In this document: positions 35,008 through 42,014 of the stretch, piece by piece
Position numbering within the stretch: the stretch's first letter is position 1
How the letters are laid out: each line of letters begins with the position of its first letter
Program-made: the position numbers and the translations under genes
From: Candidatus Heimdallarchaeota archaeon
Lineage (GTDB): Archaea; Asgardarchaeota; Heimdallarchaeia; Heimdallarchaeales; Heimdallarchaeaceae
Length of the DNA: 42,014 nt
NCBI GenBank assembly: GCA_023705985.1
Contig: BPTO01000006.1
Span: forward strand, 1 to 42,014
Direction of reading: 5' to 3'
Notes under the pieces: model-generated
What the model was told of the DNA's origin: nothing
Seen by the model: only the letters and a program-made list of their open reading frames with translations
Databases searched by the model: none

Positions 35008-35011
35008 TGGT

Positions 35012-35390
35012 TTATTGATTTTCAAATATTCATTAGGTAAGGTCATTTAAGTGCCCTACTGATATTTTCATTCTCTCTCTTTAAAGCATAGGATGATTAA
35101 CCTCTTTTTGTTGAAGAAAGGTTAAAGGTTTTTTTTCTATTCTACTTGAAATGAAAGCTCTGATTTCCTTAAAATAAAACACAATAGATGTAGTAAAAAT
35201 TTTTTATGGCATTTATTGGTCATTCACTAACCATGGAATATGGAGTGAAATCATTAACTCTATTTAGTAGAATAGGGATAAAGGATTTTGTAGTGGACTT
35301 AAGAATTGTCATGATTTGATTCTGTCATAGCTAGCAAGATGACTATGAAAATATTTTTATAAAAAGAATATTTTTTAAACAAGAATAATA
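35012..35390. other. AT-rich intergenic region
   Basis: No recognised gene is present. A 37-codon frame, ATG 35206 to TGA 35319 (MAFIGHSLTMEYGVKSL...), is possible but unsupported. The right end contains a TATA-like TTTTTATAAAAAG (about 35354-35366) for the flavodoxin gene at 35391. Confidence 0.35.
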
Positions 35391-35891
35391 ATGGTTAAGG
35401 CGATAGTTATCTATAATTCCCGTGGTGGTAATACTAAGAAAGTTGCAATGAAACTTGCTGAAGGTTTAGAAGTAGAATGCAAAAACCAGAAAAATATTCC
35501 AGACTTAAAAGACTATGATTTGTTAGTTCTTGGTTCGTGGATGATTATGGGAATGGTTAGTTTTGCAGGTGCTAGATATTTAAGAAAGCTACGAAAAAAG
35601 AATATAGATGGTAAGAAAGTTGCCTTGTTCTTCACGAGTGGTGCTCCTGATGATATCCATCCCATGACAGAAAATAAAGTTCCGAAAAAAATTCATGAAG
35701 TAATGTTTGAGAAGATGGAAAGAAGAGTTAACAAGAATAATCAAGTAACTATCCTCCCAGAACGCTTCTATTGTAAAGGAGCTGTAAGAACGATGAAACA
35801 TGGAGCTCCAAAAGAGCCTATAGGACATCCCACAGAGGAGGAATTGGTGCAAGCTAAAGCATTCGGGGAGATGTTAAAAGAAAAGCTATAG
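35391..35891 (+). CDS. Flavodoxin-family protein
   Basis: This 166-residue flavodoxin-like protein has the phosphate loop in IVIYNSRGGNTKKVA (residues 5-19), the usual S/T-x-G/T-x-N-T pattern. The second FMN loop is in LVLGSWMIMGM and the third near FFTSGAPDDIHP. The insertion and basic C-terminal half (MERRVNKNNQ, FYCKGAVRTMKHGAPKEPIGHP) resemble the group of flavodoxin-domain proteins related to protoporphyrinogen/quinone flavoproteins rather than short carrier flavodoxins. It is likely an FMN redox protein of the cytosol. A TATA-like box about 25-35 bases before the ATG suggests a very short leader. It is convergent with the padR gene, one base apart. Confidence 0.8.
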   Translation: MVKAIVIYNSRGGNTKKVAMKLAEGLEVECKNQKNIPDLKDYDLLVLGSWMIMGMVSFAGARYLRKLRKKNIDGKKVALFFTSGAPDDIHPMTENKVPKKIHEVMFEKMERRVNKNNQVTILPERFYCKGAVRTMKHGAPKEPIGHPTEEELVQAKAFGEMLKEKL

Positions 35892-35892
35892 A

Positions 35893-36858
35893 CTATAGTT
35901 TTTTCAACATATTATCAATCAAATCTCTCTGTTCGATAAGCTTGGTTTTCATAAATGATCGCACCATATTTTTCTCATCCTCTATTTCAATGGTTTCGAG
36001 TTGTTTCTTTACCATTTCAGGATCGCGTATAAACGTATTCAACATAGGTGCAGCAACTGCTTGTGCAAATATCATATTAATAAAAGAGCTACTTTGTCTT
36101 TTACTTTTGAGAGAAAGCAGTTCCTTCCTGATATCTGGACATAAATCTGTCATTAGTTTTTCAAACAACTTCCTAAATGGAACGATTTTAGACGAGAAAA
36201 TACTTTTTCCTCCAAAAAGAAAATTTCTTCCTTCTGTCTCAATCACAAAAGACAAAATATCTATCAATAAGTGCATTACTTTCTCCAGGGATTCTTTGCC
36301 CAGTTTTGTTATTTTGTAGATTTTCTTTAAACGACCACCTTCGGGATCTTCTCTATCCAGTTCAATTAACCCATTTTTCTCTAAGGATTCTATTGCTGGA
36401 TAGATACTAGTACTGTTACTCCAAATCTCTGTTGAGTCTTGTACTTGTTTCATCATATCTCTCAAAACTTCAATCATCTCATCAAGGTAATCAATATCAG
36501 CAGGTGTTATCTGGTTTTTTCCCGAGATAAATTTCTGAATCCTGATATTATATTTGAGTAAAGGAAATTGGTCTAAAATCCCAATAGTTTCTTTATTCTT
36601 GTTTATGTCAACAGGAATCGCAGTTTTCCTTTTTGAATGAATTTTCTTGAGTTCTAAAAGAATATCAAGGATCTGTTGAAGGAATTCAGCACCTACTTTT
36701 CTTCTTTCAAAGATTATTTCAGAAGCTTTAAATCTCAACTCATAAGCATGGGATCCTTCAGGAGATTTAGCTAGATGAATTAAAATAGCTAACTCTCCTA
36801 ATTTTCTGATAAATCGTTCTTCATATTTTCTGATAGATGTTTGTGTATCTGTCTCCAT
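35893..36858 (-). CDS. PadR-family regulator with a long insertion in the winged helix
   Basis: This 321-residue regulator shows the PadR winged helix: the first helices GELAILIHLAKSPEGSHAYEL (residues 21-41), then, after an unusually long gap, the recognition helix and wing SIYPAIESLEKNGLIE and GGRLKKIYKITKLGKE (151-189). In normal PadR proteins these parts are only about 15-20 residues apart, so roughly 100 residues (about 43-145) are inserted within the DNA-binding domain. The C-terminal 130 residues are helical and likely dimerise. It is the third gene of an ABC exporter operon (seven bases after the ATPase), and PadR proteins often repress the exporter beside them. A matching operator is seen at 38991-39022. 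Confidence 0.8.
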   Translation of the reverse strand: METDTQTSIRKYEERFIRKLGELAILIHLAKSPEGSHAYELRFKASEIIFERRKVGAEFLQQILDILLELKKIHSKRKTAIPVDINKNKETIGILDQFPLLKYNIRIQKFISGKNQITPADIDYLDEMIEVLRDMMKQVQDSTEIWSNSTSIYPAIESLEKNGLIELDREDPEGGRLKKIYKITKLGKESLEKVMHLLIDILSFVIETEGRNFLFGGKSIFSSKIVPFRKLFEKLMTDLCPDIRKELLSLKSKRQSSSFINMIFAQAVAAPMLNTFIRDPEMVKKQLETIEIEDEKNMVRSFMKTKLIEQRDLIDNMLKKL

Positions 36859-36865
36859 TTTACTT

Positions 36866-37642
36866 TTAACTCACATTGTGATTTCTGAAAGGATTAATCC
36901 TATCCCTTGTTATCTCTCCATCAGTAATCATAACATCTCTGGAAGAAAATTCAGCAAGTTTAGGATCGTGAGAAACAGCTATAATTGTGACGTTTTTCTC
37001 ATAATTAACCTTTCTAAGAAGTTCTAGAATTTCTCCACCTGTTTGAGAATCTAAATTGCCTGTCGGTTCATCTGCCAAAACTATTGGAGGATCATTAATC
37101 AAAGATCGACATATTGCTACACGTTGTTTTTGACCTCCTGACAATTCCGTGGGTTTGTGGTTCATACGATCCTCAAGACCTGCAATTCTCATAAGTTCTT
37201 TTGCTCGTTGTTTGTCTTCTTTCTTTATCCCGTATGGTAAAATAGGTAAGAGAACATTATCTAGTGCTGAAATAGTATCAATCAAAAATATGTCTTGAAA
37301 AACAAAACCTATCTTCTCCTTTCTGATTTTACTCAATTTACGTTGGTTCATTTTTGTTATTTCAGTACCATCAATAAAGACTTGACCGCTTGTTGCTGAA
37401 GCCATACATCCAATTATTGTTAATAGAGTGCTTTTACCACTACCACTTGGTCCCATTATTGTTATAAATTCACCTTTTTTAACTCTGAAATTTACTCCAC
37501 GCAGTGCTTGGACTTCTGCAGGAGTATTTTCAAAGAATTTTCTCCAAAGATCTTTAATTTCAATAATTTGTTCTTCTGATTCTGAAATAACTTCGCTTGC
37601 AACTTCAAGTTGTGTTTGTGTGTCTTTTATACTTGCCATCAT
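36866..37642 (-). CDS. ABC transporter ATP-binding protein (MacB/LolD type)
   Basis: This is an ABC ATPase of the MacB/LolD/FtsE branch, 258 residues from the ATG at 37642, preceded by an AGGTGA site; GTG 37648 and ATG 37639 are alternatives. Walker A is GPSGSGKST, the Q-loop is FVFQDIFL, the signature is LSGGQKQRVAI, Walker B is VLADEPTGNLD and the switch His is in VSHD. It drives the FtsX-type permease encoded immediately upstream (the permease stop is at 37649). Such pairs export peptides, lipids or antibiotics or act as mechanotransducers. The PadR gene follows after seven bases, so all three are one operon. Confidence 0.93.
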   Translation of the reverse strand: MMASIKDTQTQLEVASEVISESEEQIIEIKDLWRKFFENTPAEVQALRGVNFRVKKGEFITIMGPSGSGKSTLLTIIGCMASATSGQVFIDGTEITKMNQRKLSKIRKEKIGFVFQDIFLIDTISALDNVLLPILPYGIKKEDKQRAKELMRIAGLEDRMNHKPTELSGGQKQRVAICRSLINDPPIVLADEPTGNLDSQTGGEILELLRKVNYEKNVTIIAVSHDPKLAEFSSRDVMITDGEITRDRINPFRNHNVS

Positions 37643-37648
37643 AATCAC

Positions 37649-38968
37649 CTAACTTCCTTGCAAGACCTCCATTGGTTTTACAGAACTTGCTTTTATTCCG
37701 GGATAAAGCCCTCCTAAAATTCCTATTCCCATTGCTATTCCAACTGCAGTAAAAATTATTGCTGGGGTTATTACTGGTGCAAATGGCATGCCCATAGTCA
37801 TCAAAGCTTCTAATCCTTTTATTGCTAGAACGGATAATATGATACCTACTATAGACCCAGTTATTCCTAGTGTAACACTTTCAACGATTACAGAATATAT
37901 AATGTGTCCTTCCTTCCAGCCTGTAGCCTTCAAAATAGCAAATTCCTTCGATCTCCCCTCAACACCAACTAGTTGGGCAATAATTACTCCCATGCTACCA
38001 GCAATAATAACGACAACTGTGACAATACCAATCACAAGACTTTGTGTTTGCATTAAGTCATCCATGGTTTCCAGTGCTGATGCTAAAGATAAGGATGAAA
38101 ATTTCTTTTCAGGATATTGAGTTTCCAAATAAGCAATCAGATCATCTATGTAGTTATTGACATCTACTGAATTGTCGATGGATGTTCGTACTGCAACAAG
38201 ATTTGGATTATCAATGCCAAATTGGGAGTAATTTAAACCTATAAATTCATAATGTATTTGATAGTTTGTTGCATCTGTTCTTAGAAGCTCATAAAGCACA
38301 TTATTTGTTACATTTATGGGGACATAGACATCATATCCTGTAACCATTATAGATTGTTGCATTCCTCCAACCGCAGCTGAAGTTATTCCTACAATTTCTA
38401 AATCGTAAGTATAGCTAGTATTAATCATAATTGAGAATGTTTTTCCTATGTCAAAAAGTATTGAATTATTTTCATAGAGAGAGTATGGTATGATACATTC
38501 ATCTTCGTTAAACTCGAATTTTCTAGATTCTTCTGTTAGTTCTTCTAATTCGGAATAAACCTCACTGAATGCCTCCAAATTTTCTATTCCTCTGATATTT
38601 ATGCCCATAGGAAGACCAAACACATTTGTACCCAATTCCGTTGTATAGTTATTTACTGTAGCTGGTAAATTCTGTTCCGTTGCTATTACGTCTATGGCTG
38701 ATACATTTTCAAAATTCATAATTGTTTCAGTAATATTTGCTGGTAGTTGAGATGCATATGAGAACGGTGAATCCTTCTCTTGAAGCTGAAATGTTCCAAC
38801 TAATTCTCCAAAAATATCGTTAAATGTTTCATCCATTCCAGTTGTAAAAGCGTTAATCGTTACCTGCATAGTAATTGCCACACTTATACCTGCAATGGCT
38901 AAAACTGCGACTATCTTTCTTCTAAATGCGTTTTTAAACGCAAACATTGTTACTTTCCCTATCTTCAT
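37649..38968 (-). CDS. ABC transporter permease (FtsX/MacB type)
   Basis: This 439-residue permease has an N-terminal membrane helix (about 14-42, IVAVLAIAGISVAITMQVTINAF), a large extracytoplasmic domain (about 45-310) and three C-terminal helices (about 315-335, 365-390 and 400-425) in an FtsX domain with GVEGRSKEFAILKATGW between helices, the motif that couples to the ATPase. This is the four-helix MacB/LolE layout. The extracytoplasmic part has no recognised enzymatic motif. It is the first gene of the exporter operon. A TATA-like box and inverted repeat lie upstream. Confidence 0.9.
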   Translation of the reverse strand: MKIGKVTMFAFKNAFRRKIVAVLAIAGISVAITMQVTINAFTTGMDETFNDIFGELVGTFQLQEKDSPFSYASQLPANITETIMNFENVSAIDVIATEQNLPATVNNYTTELGTNVFGLPMGINIRGIENLEAFSEVYSELEELTEESRKFEFNEDECIIPYSLYENNSILFDIGKTFSIMINTSYTYDLEIVGITSAAVGGMQQSIMVTGYDVYVPINVTNNVLYELLRTDATNYQIHYEFIGLNYSQFGIDNPNLVAVRTSIDNSVDVNNYIDDLIAYLETQYPEKKFSSLSLASALETMDDLMQTQSLVIGIVTVVVIIAGSMGVIIAQLVGVEGRSKEFAILKATGWKEGHIIYSVIVESVTLGITGSIVGIILSVLAIKGLEALMTMGMPFAPVITPAIIFTAVGIAMGIGILGGLYPGIKASSVKPMEVLQGS

Positions 38969-38990
38969 ATCACTGGCTCCATGTTAATTG

Positions 38991-39022
38991 TTCACAATAG
39001 TCATATTTCTGAGTATTGCGAA
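38991..39022. promoter_or_regulatory. Inverted repeat, candidate PadR operator
   Basis: TTCACAATA (38991-38999) and TATTGCGAA (39014-39022) are inverted copies matching at 8 of 9 positions, 14 bases apart. The centre-to-centre distance is 23 bases, close to two helical turns. The repeat lies between the TATA box and the permease ATG, over the predicted transcription start, so a bound repressor would block initiation. The operon's own PadR is the natural ligand. Confidence 0.5.
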
Positions 39023-39030
39023 ACATGAGT

Positions 39031-39043
39031 ATTTATAAATATA
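39031..39043 (-). promoter_or_regulatory. TATA box of the ABC exporter operon
   Basis: The minus strand reads TATATTTATAAAT. Transcription would start about 25 bases downstream, near 39010, inside the inverted repeat. Confidence 0.45.
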
Positions 39044-39262
39044 ACCGTATAAAAAATTAACAATAAAAACGAGGTTCTACTTTTCAATTAGGAGATAAAC
39101 TAAAAAAGCATTTAGAGATAATGAAATTGTGTTATTTCAAAGAAAATGTTCATCTATTTTTCATACTGATTTTCTTTAACTCACTTAAGCTGAAGTCTCT
39201 CTTCTTTAGATAGAGGTAGTTCCTTTTAGCAACAAGTTAGTATCAAACTGAACTTATTTAGA

Positions 39263-40321
39263 TTATATGGTTTGTTCTAAATATTCTAACTCTATTACTT
39301 CATCCTCTGCGGTCAAAACAACTACTTTCTCAGGTTTTCCTTCCTCTGTAAACTCAAATCTTAATGCTCTTGAGCTAAATTCACCGATGAATTCCATCTC
39401 ATTATAGGGTTCAAGTATCTCTTCAAACTCTCCTACTTTAATCACCAGATTGTCTTCCTTAACAATGAATTCAACCTCATTTTTTCGCTTGTATTTTCCT
39501 GTTAATTTGACCAAATTATCCAAGTTAATTTCTTTTTTAGGATATTTGAAGAACTCTGAAAGTTTCTTTTCTTTCGCAAATTTCCCAACTGGAGCGAGTA
39601 GGACGACAAATTCTTCTTCTGTATCTAATTCAAACAATTTATCCAATTTATTCTGTTCATAATAACCTATAGCAACTGTCCCCAGATTGATTGCTTCACA
39701 AGCCATATAGAGACTTTGACAAACAATACCTAGGTCAACTGCGATGAATTTATGTGAAAGAACAGTATAACGCCATTCTGTTCTATATGGAACAACTGTC
39801 CAATAGAAAATTACTGGAGCTCTTCCTACAAAGTTTTGATTATAAGCTAATTCACCCATCTTCTTTTCAGCATCATCAATTTGCTTGATAAACATTAATT
39901 GGTGTGTAAATGAGATATAACGATATAATCCCGGTTCTAATCCTTCTACCCTATTTACTACTAGAAAGGTTTCAAAAGGACTTTTAGCACCTGAAGAAGG
40001 AACAGTTCTATAAACCCCCAATCCTGATTTTAATACTTTTTTTACTCCTTGTGTACTCCAGAGTAAGAAAGATAATTCTTCCAAGAGTATAGACTCTTCT
40101 GTATACTTTCTTCTACTCTTTCTGCGATTAACAAGGTCTAGAAAAGGAGTTTTAACTATAGTAAATTCCTCTGGTGGAATTAAATCTATAAGTTTTACAT
40201 CTTCTGGATAAGGTTGCTGGAAGAGTGGGGGATCAATCTTCTTTTGCTCATCAGATTGTGGGACTTCTGTTTCATAATCCTCAGAATCAAAGAAGCGTAA
40301 AAATTTTCGGTTAGAATTCAT
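39263..40321 (-). CDS. SagB-like nitroreductase fused to a C-terminal beta domain
   Basis: This 352-residue protein has a nitroreductase domain of the SagB/ThcOx type at about 58-255: RRKSRRKYTEESILLEELSFLLW (FMN phosphate region), YRTVPSSGAKSPFETFLVV (loop typical of SagB-like dehydrogenases), LYRYI and LGIVCQSLYMACEAINLGTVAIG. A C-terminal region (about 266-352) is beta-rich with LTGKYKRKNEVEFIVKEDNL, a form reminiscent of the lipocalin-like DUF3471 domain, which is an unusual addition. SagB-type enzymes oxidise azolines in peptide natural products, but no cyclodehydratase is encoded nearby, so another FMN-dependent oxidoreduction is as likely. There is no signal peptide. A TATA-like AATATTAATAAATG lies about 20-35 bases before the ATG. 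Confidence 0.85.
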   Translation of the reverse strand: MNSNRKFLRFFDSEDYETEVPQSDEQKKIDPPLFQQPYPEDVKLIDLIPPEEFTIVKTPFLDLVNRRKSRRKYTEESILLEELSFLLWSTQGVKKVLKSGLGVYRTVPSSGAKSPFETFLVVNRVEGLEPGLYRYISFTHQLMFIKQIDDAEKKMGELAYNQNFVGRAPVIFYWTVVPYRTEWRYTVLSHKFIAVDLGIVCQSLYMACEAINLGTVAIGYYEQNKLDKLFELDTEEEFVVLLAPVGKFAKEKKLSEFFKYPKKEINLDNLVKLTGKYKRKNEVEFIVKEDNLVIKVGEFEEILEPYNEMEFIGEFSSRALRFEFTEEGKPEKVVVLTAEDEVIELEYLEQTI

Positions 40322-40478
40322 AGCTAAATTTAACTAATCACATTTATTAATATTTGTTTTTCCATTAAAACGTAGAATATGAAGAATATCCTATGTTTTC
40401 ACATTAAATAGTTCTTTTACCTTTTTCACAATAGAATTAATTTTCATGTTTTCTAGCTATTTCTTTTTCCCTTGTGTA

Positions 40479-41795
40479 TTATTTCCTTATGTCTCGCCTT
40501 ATGAATTGACCCCTCATTGAACCAACAAATTTTCTGTTTTTAACTAGGATTTCTCCCCTGAGAATGGTCGATTCAACCATTCCAGTAGTTATCATACTTT
40601 CATATGGATTATAATCAGATTGAGAATGACCTGAATTGATAAATAGCGCCTTTTTAGGATCAAATATGACAAAATCTGCATCAGATCCAATTTGTATTAT
40701 ACCTTTCTTTGGAAAGAGATTGTGAATCTTTGCTGGATTTAAAGTAAACTTATCTATAATCTCATCACCAAAAAGATGATACATAAGAGAAAAGCTAAAC
40801 TCTAAACTTCCTAGCCCTTTTGGAATTTTACTGGCTTCTTTATAGCGTAGTTTTTCTTCTTTAGTAAATGGACAATGATCAGTTCCAATAGTATCTATGA
40901 CTGAAATATTCTCTTTGAGTTTTTCCTGCTCTTCTAATGAACGCAACGGTGGAGCTAGAAGGAAGAGGCTACCATTATCATTATCATACATATCCTTTGT
41001 TAGATGGAAATATTGTGGACAGCTTTCAATGAAAATGTTCTTACCTAGAAGTTCTCTGTATTTATCATTCAGAAGCTCAATTGATGAACCACAAGTAACA
41101 TGTACAAAATAGAGCCTTCCTTTTAATTCTGCTACAATCCTTGCTATTTTCTCTATCTCTTCTATTTCTGAGACTGCTGGTCTAGAACTTTCGTAACTCT
41201 CTACTGTATCTTCAACATTTTCATTGAGTATTATTTCATCATTCTCAGCATGAACCAAAATCAGTGTATCTGTCTTACGGGAATTCTTAAGGAACTCATG
41301 AAATTTGGTATAAGAAATTTTGCGATTGACTTCAGAATATGTGGTAAATAACTTAACAGAAGGGATACCACTTTCGCGTGAAATCTTTATGAGTTTGTCC
41401 ACATCATCATTATAGTTACCAACTGTTGTGTGGAAAGCATAATCAATATAGGATGCTTTTGCTTCGTTTTGTTTCTTCTTTAGCATCGCATCAAATTCAT
41501 GGACATAACTGATTGGATCAAGAAAATCTATGAATGTTGTAATGCCACCAAAAGCTGCAGTTTTTGAAGCACTTTGGTAATCATCGCTTGATTTGAATTC
41601 ACCCAAGTCAAGGTTGATGTGTACATGTGGATCAATGAAACCGGGGAGAACTAGTTTATTTGTACAATCTACAATTTTTTTGCATGGTAGGATTTTTCCA
41701 GAAGGAACAATTTTTGTAATTTTTTGATCAGATATATAGATGTCTTCGAGATAAAAATTTCCATTACGGTATACAGAACCATTTACAAGGCTCAT
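40479..41795 (-). CDS. Dihydropyrimidinase/hydantoinase-like amidohydrolase
   Basis: This is a cyclic-imide hydrolase, 438 residues from the ATG at 41795 (MSLVNGSVYRNG); a GTG at 41819 would add eight. It has the complete binuclear site of dihydropyrimidinases: His57 and His59 (DPHVHIN), carboxylated Lys148 (PSVKLFTTY), His182 (VHAEND), His232 (FVHVTC) and Asp306 (TDHC). FIESCPQYFHL and LLAPPLR are substrate-loop motifs shared with E. coli HyuA/YgeZ. It opens hydantoin or dihydropyrimidine rings. E. coli hyuA lies in the same cluster as xdh, ssnA and ygfK, and this gene lies about 13 kb from ssnA here. No allantoinase- or dihydroorotase-specific motif was seen, but those remain alternatives. 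Confidence 0.85.
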   Translation of the reverse strand: MSLVNGSVYRNGNFYLEDIYISDQKITKIVPSGKILPCKKIVDCTNKLVLPGFIDPHVHINLDLGEFKSSDDYQSASKTAAFGGITTFIDFLDPISYVHEFDAMLKKKQNEAKASYIDYAFHTTVGNYNDDVDKLIKISRESGIPSVKLFTTYSEVNRKISYTKFHEFLKNSRKTDTLILVHAENDEIILNENVEDTVESYESSRPAVSEIEEIEKIARIVAELKGRLYFVHVTCGSSIELLNDKYRELLGKNIFIESCPQYFHLTKDMYDNDNGSLFLLAPPLRSLEEQEKLKENISVIDTIGTDHCPFTKEEKLRYKEASKIPKGLGSLEFSFSLMYHLFGDEIIDKFTLNPAKIHNLFPKKGIIQIGSDADFVIFDPKKALFINSGHSQSDYNPYESMITTGMVESTILRGEILVKNRKFVGSMRGQFIRRDIRK

Positions 41796-41925
41796 ACAAT
41801 ATCTAAAATCCTTTTTCACGAACTAATACTATCATACTTTCATATTAACATTGTCTTTTTAGAAAAGAAATAAATCAAATTTTTTTTGAGAATATACTTA
41901 TTAACACAAAAGAAAAGGATTCATA

Positions 41926-42014
41926 ATGAATGAAATGGATAATTCTGATAAAGAAATTATTTCAGGTAAGAAGGGTATTTTATCTTTACCAGGTTTTCCT
42001 ATTGTTATAGGGTG
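41926..42014 (+). CDS. 5' end of an unknown gene, cut by window edge
   Basis: ATG 41926 opens a frame that stays open to the end of the window (29 complete codons: MNEMDNSDKEIISGKKGIL...). A TATA-like GAATATACTTATTAA lies about 25-35 bases upstream, consistent with a short leader. Too little is present to name it. It is divergent from the hydantoinase. Confidence 0.5.
   Translation, partial: MNEMDNSDKEIISGKKGILSLPGFPIVIG

Larger units (their letters stand above)
38969..39262. other. Promoter region of the ABC exporter operon
   Basis: The left part holds the operator-like inverted repeat and TATA box described separately. The remainder (39050-39262) is AT-rich and shows no gene or RNA. Confidence 0.4.

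Noticed and set aside
35206-35319. 37-codon frame in the gap before the flavodoxin gene
   Set aside because: No ribosome site or clear TATA spacing and no recognisable motif; kept only as a remark in the gap entry.
35942-36319. 125-codon plus-strand open frame
   Set aside because: It is a shadow of the padR gene, low in complexity and without motifs.
1-42014. CRISPR array, rRNA or tRNA genes
   Set aside because: Reading both strands, no regularly spaced direct repeats and no cloverleaf or rRNA core sequences were seen; a covariance-model scan would be needed to exclude intron-containing tRNAs.

Overview
The window is an AT-rich stretch of about 42 kb of what looks like an archaeal chromosome, plausibly Asgard (Heimdall- or Loki-type). 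The grounds are these: many genes have a TATA-like box about 20-30 bases before a start codon (leaderless style) while others have GGAG-type ribosome sites; small zinc ribbons, a large secreted Ig-like surface protein, a PadR regulator and DUF2229-type acyl-CoA dehydratase-like proteins are present; no bacterial -35/-10 pattern was noticed. No rRNA, tRNA or CRISPR array was seen. The phylum is an inference that marker genes would have to settle.

Layout. 1-8.4 kb: membrane proteins (one with a C-terminal zinc ribbon), a possible longin-like protein, DegV, an alpha/beta hydrolase with a Cys nucleophile, a DUF4139 coiled-coil protein, a metallo-beta-lactamase-fold hydrolase and a bicupin. 8.4-17.5 kb: an unlisted 45-residue zinc-ribbon gene, an O-methyltransferase, a 1139-residue secreted protein, an M1-like gluzincin, an alpha-toroid protein, decayed gene pieces (Lrp/AsnC, alpha/beta hydrolase, TnpB tail), a DUF433/DUF5615 toxin-antitoxin pair and a dodecin. 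17.5-27.2 kb: a leftward cluster of XdhC, xanthine dehydrogenase large and small subunits, a threonine-synthase-like PLP enzyme, a dihydropyrimidine-dehydrogenase-like flavoprotein and an SsnA-like aminohydrolase, cut by a rightward tnpB. 27.2-35.9 kb: zinc alcohol dehydrogenase, GNAT, two flavodoxin-like proteins around a three-gene 2-hydroxyacyl-CoA dehydratase/double-cubane-type operon, and an M23 peptidase whose 5' end appears frameshifted. 35.9-42 kb: an ABC exporter operon (permease, ATPase, PadR) with an inverted-repeat operator, a SagB-like nitroreductase, a dihydropyrimidinase/hydantoinase and the start of one more gene.

How the genes fit together. Xdh, XdhC, a PLP lyase-fold enzyme, a PreA/YgfK-like protein, SsnA and a hydantoinase are the parts list of the anaerobic purine/urate-degradation clusters known from Escherichia coli (the xdh-yge-ssnA-hyuA region) and gut anaerobes. 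Finding most of them in one archaeal window, with a PreA-like protein that lacks the usual catalytic Cys and a threonine-synthase homologue where a diaminopropionate lyase would be expected, is the most interesting system-level signal here. The xdh genes and tnpB are visibly richer in G+C than their neighbours, which suggests acquisition.

The double-cubane-type operon has its own perfect 14-bp palindrome beside its promoter, and the ABC operon has a 9-bp inverted repeat over its likely transcription start, so two regulatory circuits can be proposed from sequence alone.
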